DNA of 64,000 bases from Phymatolithon calcareum (lineage: Eukaryota > Rhodophyta > Florideophyceae > Hapalidiales): NCBI GenBank assembly GCA_977006965.1, contig OZ345373.1, forward strand, positions 248,001 to 312,000. Direction: 5' to 3'. Under the pieces are notes generated by a model, which did not search any database, was not told where the DNA came from, and saw only the letters and a program-made list of their open reading frames with translations. Made by a program: the position numbers and the translations under genes. This document shows, one piece after another, positions 1 through 9,345 of this stretch; the first letter of the stretch is position 1; every line of letters starts with the position of its first letter.

Positions 1-17
1 AAACAAGCAAGCGCTTT

Positions 18-87
18 GATCTCACATTGCTTGGGTCGAAATGTAAACCGGAATCGGTTACTTTACGGCCCAAGCAATTGTGAGATC
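18..87. repeat. Imperfect inverted repeat (hairpin)
   Basis: The arms at 18-35 and 69-87 are complementary over 18-19 bp with a single one-base bulge, around a loop of about 33 nt. The left arm reads GATCTCACATTGCTTGGG. It is one of many similar foldback loci in this window. Confidence 0.75.
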
Positions 88-579
88 GGAGCACTCCCAC
101 GGCAATTTTGTCCGCGGGCGACGAGCTTCTTGCTTCAGGGAGTCGTCCATGATTATATCGAGCTCCGTAATGCTGACATAATGGATATTGCCTGTGCACT
201 ACTTTGGCCAACGGCCGCACAGTCAGTCCCGTGAGATGTGCTTTGCTTCTGCGTCCAGCACTGACCGCATGCTTGGATCTCACACTGGTTTGTTTGTCGA
301 AAGGCAATGCGGAATGAAAGAAAATATAGTCTATCGTTGTTTGGTCATTGAGGGGAGCAAATTGAAGCACGTGCTCTTGCGTCACCTACCTAATTCGATT
401 TCTCAGTTGAACAATGATGTGCTTGAATCGTTGCAGGTCGAAATATGAAATGGTCACAAGCTTAGTATGGGCATGCATGCATGCGTCACTTTCGTTTCGT
501 TTCAGACACCTTCTGGGCGGGGTCAAAATGCATGGCATGTGGGATCATCCCAGACATCGACTCTAGTCACGATCGCGAC

Positions 580-619
580 TGATCTCCATGCTGCATCGAT
601 CGATCGAGCATGGAGATCA
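580..619. repeat. Perfect 13-bp inverted repeat
   Basis: TGATCTCCATGCT at 580-592 is exactly complementary to 607-619. The 14-nt loop consists mostly of repeated CGAT and is itself palindromic. Confidence 0.8.
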
Positions 620-947
620 TATGGCCCCCTACTAACGAAATTGGCGATAGCCAATCACTGAGCATTCACGGTCATGTTAGCTAATGGGAAGAATGTAGCT
701 GTACTGCTAACCAATGAAAGGACGAAGAAAATGCCCTCAAACCGACACCAGCACGGACAGAGGAATGATCATCCAAGGCGTTGGAAGGATGGAGCATCCA
801 TCCACCAGGCAAACGGCTACAGTACAGAGTTTGCATAGAAATTAGTGTGTATTTTTCATTCTAACATGCGCGAAAATAGAAACACAATACTGTACGAAGA
901 GAATGCACAACTCCCACTAAAAAGTTTGCACCAAAACCGCAAGGCGC

Positions 948-1775
948 CTAAGAAGTACGATCCTCATTATTATCAGGGGAATTCAAATTCCACATCCTAT
1001 TGAGCATCTCCAGCTCATCCGGACTGACGGTAGCATCATCCTCTTCCGCCGTCGGCCCAACCCTGTCTCCTTCCCCGCCCGCATTGTCTGGCCGATCAAG
1101 CAGCATACTCCCAGTCCCCCTGTCCGGGATCGGCGTATTCCGCATAAACTTCTTATTCCCTTCCCCCACATCTTCCCCACCCTCTTCATCATCATCATCC
1201 TCATCAATATCCTGCAATCGCTTCATAAGACTGCTTTGCAAATCATCGTCCTCAGGCAGATCCTCCGACCCCTCCACACGCTCCATAGCCTTCCTTTTGA
1301 GTCTTCTTGCGCGCAAAATCTCCTCCTGTTCCAGCCGTGCGCATTCCGCCGCCAGTTTCTCGCGCTCCTTCTCCTCGTCGCGACGCGACGCAAGCACAGC
1401 ACGCATCACAAGCCCGCCGACCGCCACGGCGCCCAGCTTCACAGCGGCCGCCTCCACGTCGCTCGCAGAGTCGCGCGGAACGCGCACCTGACCGCTCGGC
1501 GGTGCGCCCGCCGTCGCGCCGCCCAGCGAGCACAGCAGTACCGAGAGCGAGACGGCGGACATTCGCACCACGCGACGCACGCCGTCCCACCGACTGGCAG
1601 CCCGGTCCGGCGGCGGCGGATCCGACGGTTGGTTTCCTGTGCCCGGCGTGCGGCGGTTCGGCGCCGCCGTCATGCGCGGACGGGGGCGCGAACAGGTGGC
1701 TCTTGGGATGACGGCGCGACTGGGGGTCAGATGGACGCATGGAGCAAAAGCGGAATGCGCGTTTTGTGGAGGCAT
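948..1775 (-). CDS. Unknown membrane protein, probably organelle-targeted
   Basis: I do not recognise this family. The first ATG in frame is at 1775 (a second at 1673), giving about 275 residues. The N-terminal third is rich in Arg, Pro and Ala with few acidic residues, as in a transit peptide. It is followed by a hydrophobic run ending GGATAGA, which could be a membrane segment or a thylakoid-type signal. A second hydrophobic segment (near LGAVAVGGLVMRAVLA) follows. After that comes a highly charged helical stretch rich in Glu, Lys and Arg, predicted coiled coil, then an Asp/Glu-rich disordered tail. Plastid or mitochondrial membrane location is inference. It is transcribed away from the SUMO protease gene across a region of about 740 bp. 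GC content is much higher in its 5' half than in the flanking DNA. Confidence 0.55.
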   Translation of the reverse strand: MPPQNAHSAFAPCVHLTPSRAVIPRATCSRPRPRMTAAPNRRTPGTGNQPSDPPPPDRAASRWDGVRRVVRMSAVSLSVLLCSLGGATAGAPPSGQVRVPRDSASDVEAAAVKLGAVAVGGLVMRAVLASRRDEEKEREKLAAECARLEQEEILRARRLKRKAMERVEGSEDLPEDDDLQSSLMKRLQDIDEDDDDEEGGEDVGEGNKKFMRNTPIPDRGTGSMLLDRPDNAGGEGDRVGPTAEEDDATVSPDELEMLNRMWNLNSPDNNEDRTS

Positions 1776-2512
1776 TATGGCGCGCGAACGCACTCACTCA
1801 CTCACTCACTCAGTCGAGCGAGGGAGGGAGGGAGCTGGAACGAGGCAACGGGGAGGGGCAATTTGCGGCCGGGGCGCGGCAGGCAGACGGGCGTTGGTGG
1901 ACGGACGAGCAGGGTGCAGAAACGCACCAATGGTCGTGGTGCCGGGCGATAGTAGTCACAGAGCAGATAATGCAGCACAGCACAGCACAGTGGGCGGCGA
2001 CGACCGGCGTTGAGGTTGTCAGACGAGATGAGATGGTTGCAGCTGCAGTGGTCGAGAAATGGTCTGGCGGCGGGTCAGAACAGAAGTGTATCTCCCGAAT
2101 GAGAGGGTTTCCTGACACGTGGCGAACAAATCTGAGGACGAGCATCATACCGGATTCCCCAAGTCGTCCATGTGTCGACGGGTGAACCCGTTTCGCGGCT
2201 TCTCATGCCTGCCTGCGCAGTTATGACAGCAGGATCGTGTGTGTGTGTGAGTTTGAAACAAAACTGGCGCGATTCGATATTGTTACAGCAGTGTGCCGCG
2301 CCGAACCCCCCGTACAGTACAACGCTACAGTAGCTCAACACTGCAGTGTCGTGTTCTTCATCCACCCAGCCAGCCCTGGTTTTGCCGTCACCCGCTTGCG
2401 TTCGTCCCTGATCCGTGCGTGGCGCGCACCTCTTCTTCACCCCCACCCTGCCGTAGATCTGCACCCGTTTGCAAGGTCGGGTCGAAGCGTCCGCTCACGT
2501 TCGCCCTTCGCC
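1776..2512. promoter_or_regulatory. Divergent intergenic region, likely bidirectional promoter
   Basis: These 737 bp lie between two head-to-head genes. They contain a CACT microsatellite at 1791-1812, a short GT run near 2236-2250 and two TACAGTA motifs at 2313-2319 and 2326-2332. Promoter function is inferred from gene orientation only. Open frames here continue the downstream gene without an ATG and are not counted as coding. Confidence 0.45.
1791..1812. repeat. (CACT)n microsatellite
   Basis: About five and a half tandem copies of CACT lie just upstream of the minus-strand gene. Confidence 0.9.
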
Positions 2513-4975
2513 ATGGCGGAGGGCATTCTCTCCCTGGGTTGGCGTACCCTCACATCCGCCTTGCAAACTATCCCCTATGTGGTGAAACAAATTCGAGACT
2601 CTATTGTCTCAGTCACCGAGGAATCTCCCTTCTCGCGGAAGCGACGTGCCCCGGATACCGATACCGCTTCTGCCTCGCTATCACCGTCCGAAGAGCAACA
2701 ATCGGAATCACAGACACCTACCATCCAAACTGACTCGCGTGAAACTTTTGCCGCCACCGTCGCCGCACGACAAAGCACTCTTCCCTCTGGTCTGCGAGGC
2801 GAACCGCAATCAAAGCGCCCGCGCCATTCACCGGCATGGTCATCTTCACCGGCTCTGCATTCGGCTGTCTTCACCCCTCGCCACCTTACTTCGTCAGGCG
2901 TGCGCACCCGAGCCGGTGCATGGCGAGAGTCGCTGCCACCCCTCGCTCCTCGATTTTCGGCCGATTCGTCGATTCATTTCCGTCCAGGCGGTGCCAGCAA
3001 TAACTTGTTTCGGGCCTCTCCGAGCCCTGCTCGCGCCATTCGCCCTTCCGCCGTCCCCACACCTGTCCTGTCTTCGCACAACCCGCGAGTGTTAACCCCT
3101 CACCCGCGTCGGCCTTCGGCCCAGGGCAAGCCCGACACCGCGCTCGCCCGTCTTATACAGGGTTCACATACCGCCAGCTATATGCGTCGCTATCGCTATC
3201 GTCGTGATAGCCTTCGCGCCCAGCGGCCTGTTCCGGATGCTCTTCGTATTGATGGTGGTCGTATCAAGAAGCCCGATCGTGCACGGGCCGCCCGTGTCGC
3301 TGCAGCGAAGGAAGCTCTTGTTGCCACCGATCAGGAAAATGCCCGAGCTCTTCGTGAGTCGGCGTGGCCGCCGCGGTTTCCAAAACTTCCTCGTGCGCCG
3401 AATTCTATCCGCTATCATGCAAATGGGTCCCGTGCTCCAAATGGAATCAACGGACATTCATTCAGTGCTGCCAAGCGCTCACTTCCTGCCCCTGTAAATA
3501 GCCGTGTCGTTTCGGCTTTTCCTACTTCTTCTATCACCGGCGCGCCTGCACCCGGATCCTCCGTGGTGGGAAAGATGGCACCGAGGCTTGCATTCGCACC
3601 GGCAGCTCAGGTGGAACCTCCTATGTCTGCAGCACAGTTTGCACCGTCTGCTGCCAGACCGCCCCAACGTACACCGGCGCGTCCTCTACCGGCGCGTCAT
3701 GCGGTGAGTGAACAACAACAGTCGGATGTGGATTCCAATATGCCGCTTCGTCCCGCGGAAGAGACTTTGGATCTTGCTAAGCGGGCGGGAATCAGTCGTG
3801 ATGAGCTATGCAAGATATACACTCCCGGGTTGGTTGAGATGATGGAACAGAATCCCTTGTTCGCTGAAAAGTTACTCAAGAAGCATGGTGCAGACATGGC
3901 TACGCAGCTTCTGTATCCGGCTCGACGACACGAGCGAAAATGGCGCATAACGGCTGCGGAGGAAGATCTTCTCAAGATCCGATCGCAATCCCGTTTGTAC
4001 ACCTCTGTGCAGCATCACAGCGAGGCCGTTCGCACCTCGGCACTGAAGGCGACCACTAATGCATTCGCAAGCGCTGCTCGCGCTGCAGCCGGTCAGGATA
4101 GAGGTGCTGCTGAGAAGCCACCGTCTGATGATACGCCGCATTGGCAGTTGCCCTATTGGCTGCCGAACGAGGACTATTGGGACGAGGATGACGTATCGCT
4201 GACAGAGATAAACGAGGGCCGAACAGTGGTGCATGAAAAATCGGCATTCTCTCCATTGACCGAGTCGGCAATGAAGCGACTGCGGAAAGCCATGAACGAT
4301 CCTAATGATCACGAGCAACTGAACAAAATTGATGGATGTATCATTCATGGGGCAGATCTGCGTCGCCTTGCGCCGAGCGTATGGCTCAATGACGAGATTG
4401 TCAATAGCTACATGCAACTCATCTTTCAACGGAGTGAGAAGTTTGCAGCTGAAAATAACCATTCAAATTATGCAAAGGTTCGTGTTGCGAGCTCGTTCTT
4501 CTACTCGAAGATGTTTGCGGAAAACAAGGCGCTGGGACAAATGGTGTACGACTATACCCGCGTACGGCGGTGGACAAGACGGTTCGATGTGTTTGTGTAC
4601 GATAAGTTTATCATCCCTATCAATCAGCATAATATGCATTGGACGCTTGGGGTGGTAGATTTTAAGAACAAACGGGTGGAGCATTACGACTCGTTCGGCG
4701 GGTCTGGATCCGGGGAAATCTTGACAAATTTGATGAACTGGGTGCGCGATGAAATGGAGCACAAAAAGGGCAGACAGTTGAATATGGATGAATGGAGTCA
4801 AGTTGCGATGACGGCGCGGTTGCCGCAGCAGAATAATTCGGACGATTGCGGCGTTTTTGTGTGCAAGTATGCGGACTTCATCTCGAGGAACGCGGAAATG
4901 ACATTCCGCGCCAAACATATGGGATACTTTCGCGCTCGCATCGCACATGAGCTTCTTATGGGACGCATCGCTTAG
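2513..4975 (+). CDS. ULP1: Ulp1/SENP-family SUMO-specific cysteine protease
   Basis: Proteases of family C48 mature SUMO precursors and remove SUMO from targets, usually at the nuclear pore or in the nucleus. The ATG at 2513 sits in a good context (ccATGG) and gives 820 residues. The frame is open further upstream but without an ATG. Residues 1 to about 590 are low-complexity, rich in Ser, Pro, Arg and Ala, and probably disordered. The last 200 or so residues form the protease domain. The signature segment LAPSVWLNDEIVNSY is followed by His709 (in MHWTLGVV), Asp726 (in HYDSFGG), Gln773 six residues before the nucleophile, and Cys779 (in SDDCGVF). The full His-Asp-Gln-Cys set is therefore present and the enzyme should be active. 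A single exon is apparent. The family call is firm; which SUMO protease class it belongs to is not resolved. Confidence 0.95.
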   Translation: MAEGILSLGWRTLTSALQTIPYVVKQIRDSIVSVTEESPFSRKRRAPDTDTASASLSPSEEQQSESQTPTIQTDSRETFAATVAARQSTLPSGLRGEPQSKRPRHSPAWSSSPALHSAVFTPRHLTSSGVRTRAGAWRESLPPLAPRFSADSSIHFRPGGASNNLFRASPSPARAIRPSAVPTPVLSSHNPRVLTPHPRRPSAQGKPDTALARLIQGSHTASYMRRYRYRRDSLRAQRPVPDALRIDGGRIKKPDRARAARVAAAKEALVATDQENARALRESAWPPRFPKLPRAPNSIRYHANGSRAPNGINGHSFSAAKRSLPAPVNSRVVSAFPTSSITGAPAPGSSVVGKMAPRLAFAPAAQVEPPMSAAQFAPSAARPPQRTPARPLPARHAVSEQQQSDVDSNMPLRPAEETLDLAKRAGISRDELCKIYTPGLVEMMEQNPLFAEKLLKKHGADMATQLLYPARRHERKWRITAAEEDLLKIRSQSRLYTSVQHHSEAVRTSALKATTNAFASAARAAAGQDRGAAEKPPSDDTPHWQLPYWLPNEDYWDEDDVSLTEINEGRTVVHEKSAFSPLTESAMKRLRKAMNDPNDHEQLNKIDGCIIHGADLRRLAPSVWLNDEIVNSYMQLIFQRSEKFAAENNHSNYAKVRVASSFFYSKMFAENKALGQMVYDYTRVRRWTRRFDVFVYDKFIIPINQHNMHWTLGVVDFKNKRVEHYDSFGGSGSGEILTNLMNWVRDEMEHKKGRQLNMDEWSQVAMTARLPQQNNSDDCGVFVCKYADFISRNAEMTFRAKHMGYFRARIAHELLMGRIA

Positions 4976-6122
4976 GTGGATGTTGTTTTCTAGTGGGTTT
5001 ATTTTTGAAACGACAGGCTTCTAACTTTCACCACTGAGTGCCCTTCGGATTGCTGGCGGTTACAATTTGTAGTGGGCGCGCTTAACACTCGATTTTGGGG
5101 TGTAGTAAATTGGCGACTCGAAATTGCGCCAGAAATTTCGGACAGACTACTGTATAAGAAATTTCAAACTTCAGCCACATAGAAGAGATACTGAGATATT
5201 TCTGAGATTCGAAATACAGTACAGGAAGCGAAGCTACAGTGCCTCCTGACGAGAGTCGTGTTGACGAAGGGATTATTATATCCACTAACTTTTTCTCGGG
5301 GATTTATGGGTCAAGTTCGTTACGCACGGTCGGTCTTTCCCGGACTCCTACTAGGCAATTTTGCTCACCCATACAGCTAAATATAGATGGCACATGTATC
5401 CGAATTTCAGGATCTCTCTGGTCAGCCAGCCTGGCAAAATGTTCTTTCTTCGTGCTGAAGCTAACAGTAAGCTGCATGACGTACCTATGGCGCGACTCTC
5501 TCGGCTTCATGGCAAATGTGGCTTCAGCTCGCAAATTCGAATCAGTCTCGCTCTTATGTTATTGTGCCTGACGGAAAAGACAACCTTGACGACAGCCATG
5601 TTGTCGTAGGGCGGCCGAATGAGGCATGATTGTGCAATCGATGAGTCGGTGGCTCTGTTGAACCAGAGCGGCATTGAATCATCGCGGCACAGGTGGCACG
5701 ACGTACTCATAATGCTAAAACTTTGAGGAAAGGAGGGAACGTGGGTAGTTTGAGGCACAGAAAGGAAACTTGAGATCGAACATTGATTGATGAACGTGGA
5801 AGCATGGCATGCGAATGCAATTGACCAGGGGATACCCTGCTGTCAGTGAACATTGGCAACATGACAACCCTGTACTGTATGGCTAGTCTCGGAGGATTTA
5901 CCATGCTACTTTGGGAGCATACAGCAACGGAGATGTATTTCCTGTACGGCATATGAAACAACTCAGCTTTTGCGGGGGGTACGGCTAACTTCAAAAAACT
6001 TTAGCTACGTACGCCTCAGAGTGCGAACATACAGCTGATGAAAGTATTTTATATATAACAAGTGGAATAGAAACCGCAAGAAAGTGCGCTTTTACAGTGA
6101 CACATACAACTCAGCTCTGCAC
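4976..6122. other. Intergenic, no gene recognised
   Basis: Only short frames without recognisable domains are present. TACAGTA/TACTGTA motifs occur at 5148-5154, 5215-5221 and 5873-5879. I see no transposon homology here. Confidence 0.6.
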
Positions 6123-6228
6123 CTCATGAAAGAAACTGTTTGAAGATCGGAAATAGTGAGCTGCAGATATGTGTTTCGAAGCACATATCTACAGCTCGCT
6201 CGTTCCGATCTTCAGAAACACTCATGAG
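6123..6228. repeat. Long imperfect hairpin at a LINE 3' end
   Basis: The arms at 6123-6173 and 6182-6228 are complementary over about 45 nt with a few mismatches and a 1-3-nt offset, around an 8-nt loop. The right arm, read on the minus strand, begins with CAGTCTCATGAGTGTTTCTG. This matches the 3' untranslated tail of the LINE copy at 19171-19213, so one arm derives from the LINE. Confidence 0.75.
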
Positions 6229-7760
6229 ACTGCAGGGGAGATGCGTCCACAGCTACGTTGTAGCTTCTGTAATCTACTCAAATCCGTGTAACCCGGGTTA
6301 GCATCGTATCCCAAGCTGCAAAAAACCCTCCCCCAAGAGTGTGGAGGGACAAGCTTGGGATCCACTGGTCACATTTCCCATGATGCTCAGGGTCGCAGCT
6401 CTATTGACTCGTTTGTAAAAGACGATAGTGAAGAAAAGTAATTTGTCGAGAGCTTTTTCCGTGACGGCAATCTCGTCTTAGGTCATCTTCCTCGACCTTG
6501 CGCATGAGGTTGGTACAGTAGCACGGAACTTGTCTGCGAAAAGTGTTGTGCTCATTGAAGGGAACCAACCGAATGCCCACTTAACCGCCAATTGGCGGTG
6601 TCGCGTTTTCGGGAGTCTGATGATCGTCGGGGTGGACCCCGCATGGCGCACTCCCATCACGGTTGTATCAACGCCTTGTATGTCTTCACTGCTTTCAAGG
6701 GGCTGAACGCCCACAACGAGACACCTAGGGATCTCAGGTGATAGACCGCGATTTTGGCGTGTCGGATGCCCTCGAGCATTTTTGTGTAGTAACTCCGTCA
6801 TTGCTGAGTGAGATGCCAAGGTATGAGACTTCTTTGACCTTTGCCGGCGTTTTTCCTGTAAGCTTGAAAAGGGAAGATCTCGTGTCCGCCGAGCGAAGAA
6901 CTTTGCTCTTCCCAGCTTTCGTGTTCCAAGTCATCTCTATGTTCCGTGCATATTTCGATACAATATTTAGCAGTCTCTGTAGTCCACACTTCGATCGAAA
7001 TTTCTGGAAATGGAAGGAGACCGCCTGGAACCGAAGCGGAAAAGAAAGATACCAGACGACAAGACAAGAGAATTACCAGCAATTCTCAAGTTCCCCAAGG
7101 TGAAGCACAGACAACTCGCGCTGCAGTATGCCTGTGGCAGATTCCCACTGGTGTCAACAACAAGTATGACTGAAGAATTCGGCACAAGAGCCAGAGAGCA
7201 TATGGAGACCCTTGAACGCACGCTAGCAGGGTACGAACTCGAAGGAGAAAAACGACTGGAAACAGAAAAGGCGCTAGACGAGCTCTTACCACTTAGCAAG
7301 ACACTCATAGAACGCATGGAGAACGAAGAAGGCCTGTATTAATCCGCAGAATGCAAGGCAAAAAGTGGTCGAGTCCAAGCACCAACAATCCCGTAGAGGA
7401 CTGAAATAGGACTACTTTGAGTCCTGAGTTTTCCCGTCCGCCATACTGTTGGACGTTTCGTGAGCTACACAAAGGTAGGTAGCATCAGAGGAAGCCTTGC
7501 CCATATCTTCGGAAGTCTGTGGGGCTTTTAAATAAACTTGAAAGAAAAAAAAGTCTCTGTAGTCCCGCTGGGGTCCTTTCCGATAGGAGGACGTTGTCCG
7601 TAAAGAGGACTTCGGCTACATCGGCGACTTCCCTTGGTGCTTGGCTCATTCTTTCGGCGAACTCGTCCATGAAAAGACTCTACACACTTGGACTCAACTG
7701 GGGCCCTTGAGCTACTCCTCGTGTAGACACGCAACGATGCAGTAGTGTAATTAACGACAT
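6195..7760 (-). mobile_element. Decayed antisense LINE (reverse transcriptase relic), interrupted by a younger LINE
   Basis: On the minus strand the frame reads RGVAQGPQLSPSV, then FMDEFAERM, then LFTDNVLL. These correspond to the RT motif before the active site and to the active-site motif itself, normally FADD and here mutated to FTDN. At 7566 this reading frame stops at a 14-bp target duplication. It resumes exactly at 6985 and continues through MTWNTKAGKSKVL and SYLGISLSNDGV, then after frame changes through RLPKTRHRQLAVKWAFG to near 6478. The non-coding 3' tail continues to about 6195. A stop codon, frame changes and the altered active site show that this copy is dead. The 5' part of the element is missing. 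Confidence 0.8.
6986..7551 (+). mobile_element. 5'-truncated LINE copy, 566 bp, with 14-bp target site duplication
   Basis: This copy is flanked by AGTCTCTGTAGTCC at 6972-6985 and again at 7552-7565. It contains the C-terminal end of the LINE ORF (about 110 residues at 7010-7342, with FPKVKHRQLALQYACGRFP and an acidic helical tail ending EEGLY). A 3' untranslated region follows, ending AATAAACTTGAA plus an A-rich tail. Removing the insert and one duplicate restores the antisense RT frame that it interrupts. It closely resembles the tails at 12010-12563 and 44646-44832, so the subfamily was recently active. Confidence 0.9.
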
Positions 7761-7769
7761 TACCAATGT

Positions 7770-8050
7770 GGTAAAACTGCCTCCGCGCACCTGGGCGCAT
7801 ATTTCGGTATGATACAGGCAGGAATGTTGAGGTTGCCGGTTCGAGTCCTGTCACAAGCAAGAATTGAACTAACGTTCAACAAAGGGCACACGGATGTCGC
7901 CGTGGAGTGGTGTGCAGAAGTACTAGCGCGAAGCAGATACATGAGTATCAGGAATGGATCCATATCAGGAGCATTTAGAGGACCCCTAGATGTTGAATAA
8001 TGTACACTTTGTGTAATTCGAATAACCTGCAATAAACAAACAAACAAACA
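7770..8050 (+). repeat. SINE-like sequence with pol III B-box and (AAAC)n tail
   Basis: A perfect B-box (GGTTCGAGTCC) lies at 7838-7848. The sequence ends in CAATAAACAAACAAACAAAC near 8029-8048, a simple-repeat tail typical of SINEs. I could not fold the region around the B-box into an intact tRNA: the T-stem has a mismatch and no complementary acceptor arm is present. No target duplication was found. The call is tRNA-derived SINE or tRNA pseudogene, by inference. Confidence 0.4.
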
Positions 8051-8757
8051 GACATCCAGTACCACTCGTATTTGTTAAAGTCAACTGCAGCAGTAAGCAT
8101 GTGGAGTTGTCCAAGGACAACTTCAAAATCCTGCAACGAAGAAAAGAAAGAAAAGAAGAAACAGTGATATTAAGAAGTTGTACACCTATATTGTGCACTG
8201 CTCTTAGTACGAAATGATGCTTGTTCTCACCAAGACCGGTAGGTTGACATTCTCGTCTATGAGAAAACAGATGCAGAACAGAACTGTTTATTTATTCCTG
8301 TAAACACCAGTTTCGTGAGCATTTCAAGGGGAAAACGATGCCTCTTTGTAGTGGATAAGCGCATATGAATGTTTTGCGCATGCATCACATTCTTGCGATA
8401 CACTGGAGCCCGCTCAGTGCGAGAGATTCTATACAGTTACTAGTGGATCTGCAAACATTTCGGAAAATTCTACTGCTGTCGCACTACTCTAAGCGGTTTC
8501 TGGATAGCCACAAGTCCCGGAACCCGCAGAAGCAATTCACCGGCAGTGCCGGACGCGCGGTAATTGTATGAAACGAGTTGTGCGTGCTGTCATGCAAGCT
8601 CGCCGACAAGACCAACGGCAGAAACGGCAATGCGCAGCAGATCACAGATCTACTCACGAGCCTTCCCAGAATAAGTCCGACGACGAACTGCTGCAGAAAC
8701 AGATAGAGAAACAGACCTACCTACTACTGCAGTGAGTCTTCTTCTTTATCACGGGTT
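8051..8757. other. Intergenic, probably upstream part of the hAT relic
   Basis: There is no recognisable gene. A short frame at 8568-8733, rich in Gln, Arg and Lys, may be the decayed middle of the hAT transposase that becomes recognisable at 8758, but the similarity is too weak to claim. Confidence 0.35.
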
Positions 8758-9345
8758 TTGGATGTTGTCCTAGAACAACTCCACATCCTTGCGGCAACCG
8801 TAGACTTTAAACAGATACGAGTGGTAATTGATGTCACAGCAGCTCAAAGTGCAGACATTCGGGTAGCTTAACATCCATATCTCTACGCAGCCAATACGGC
8901 AGTACTTCGAAAACGACAATACCAGCTGCGATGAGTTCGTCGACGATCCTGTCGGATATTGGAAGAGGCTGGCGGCCACGGACAAGTGCAGACATCTTCA
9001 TCTTCCCGCACGCTTTTTGTTCAGTCTTCCAGCTGCATAACCGTGTTCCGAGCGCGTATTGAGCAAGGCCGGCAAAGTTGCAATTTCCATCCGCGCGGCT
9101 CTCACCGAGGAGCACGTCAAAGACCTGACTGTCATCAAAAACTTCCTCGATTCGCTCGCGTACGATGGAGACAAGCTGCTCGATGCTTTCCAAAGGCCCA
9201 TGATCACGGCGAAGGGAGGTTCAAGACAAGCAAAGCGCGCCAGTAGTGCAGTTTGTCGAGCGTCTCCCAGTGCTATTGATGTAGCCGTCGCAACCGCCAC
9301 TGGTGATGATGCGGCAGCCGCTAATGCTATTAACAGCGCAAAATG
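8758..9345 (+). pseudogene. hAT transposase relic, C-terminal dimerisation domain
   Basis: A frame from 8940 reads DPVGYWKRLAATDKC, then a TAA stop at 9038-9040, then PCSERVLSKAG and an Ala/Leu-rich region up to VIKNFL. This is the conserved C-terminal hAT dimerisation block, in which a WK motif is followed by PSERVFS and then a helical HVxxLxFLxxNL segment. Just upstream, at 8758-8874, LHILAATVDFKQIRVV resembles the block that normally contains the third catalytic region. The in-frame stop and missing N-terminus mark it as a relic. It may have supplied transposase for small hAT-like elements such as the one at 48325. Confidence 0.7.

Larger units (their letters stand above)
1..947. other. 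Non-coding stretch with two hairpins
   Basis: No convincing gene is visible. The open frames are short, lack protein-like composition and resemble no family I recognise. The stretch contains two inverted repeats, at 18-87 and 580-619, and the 3' flank of the minus-strand gene that ends at 948. Confidence 0.6.

Noticed and set aside
1000-2013. Several long plus-strand frames opposite the first gene
   Set aside because: GC-rich DNA gives few stops. These frames encode Ser, Arg or Pro runs that mirror the minus-strand gene.
7760-7860. Functional tRNA gene
   Set aside because: The T-arm and B-box look right, but no matching acceptor arm, D-arm or anticodon arm could be folded.
8732-8773. 42-bp intron with GTGAGT donor and TAG acceptor
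   Set aside because: Splicing leads to a stop soon after, and the region is better explained as a decayed hAT transposase.
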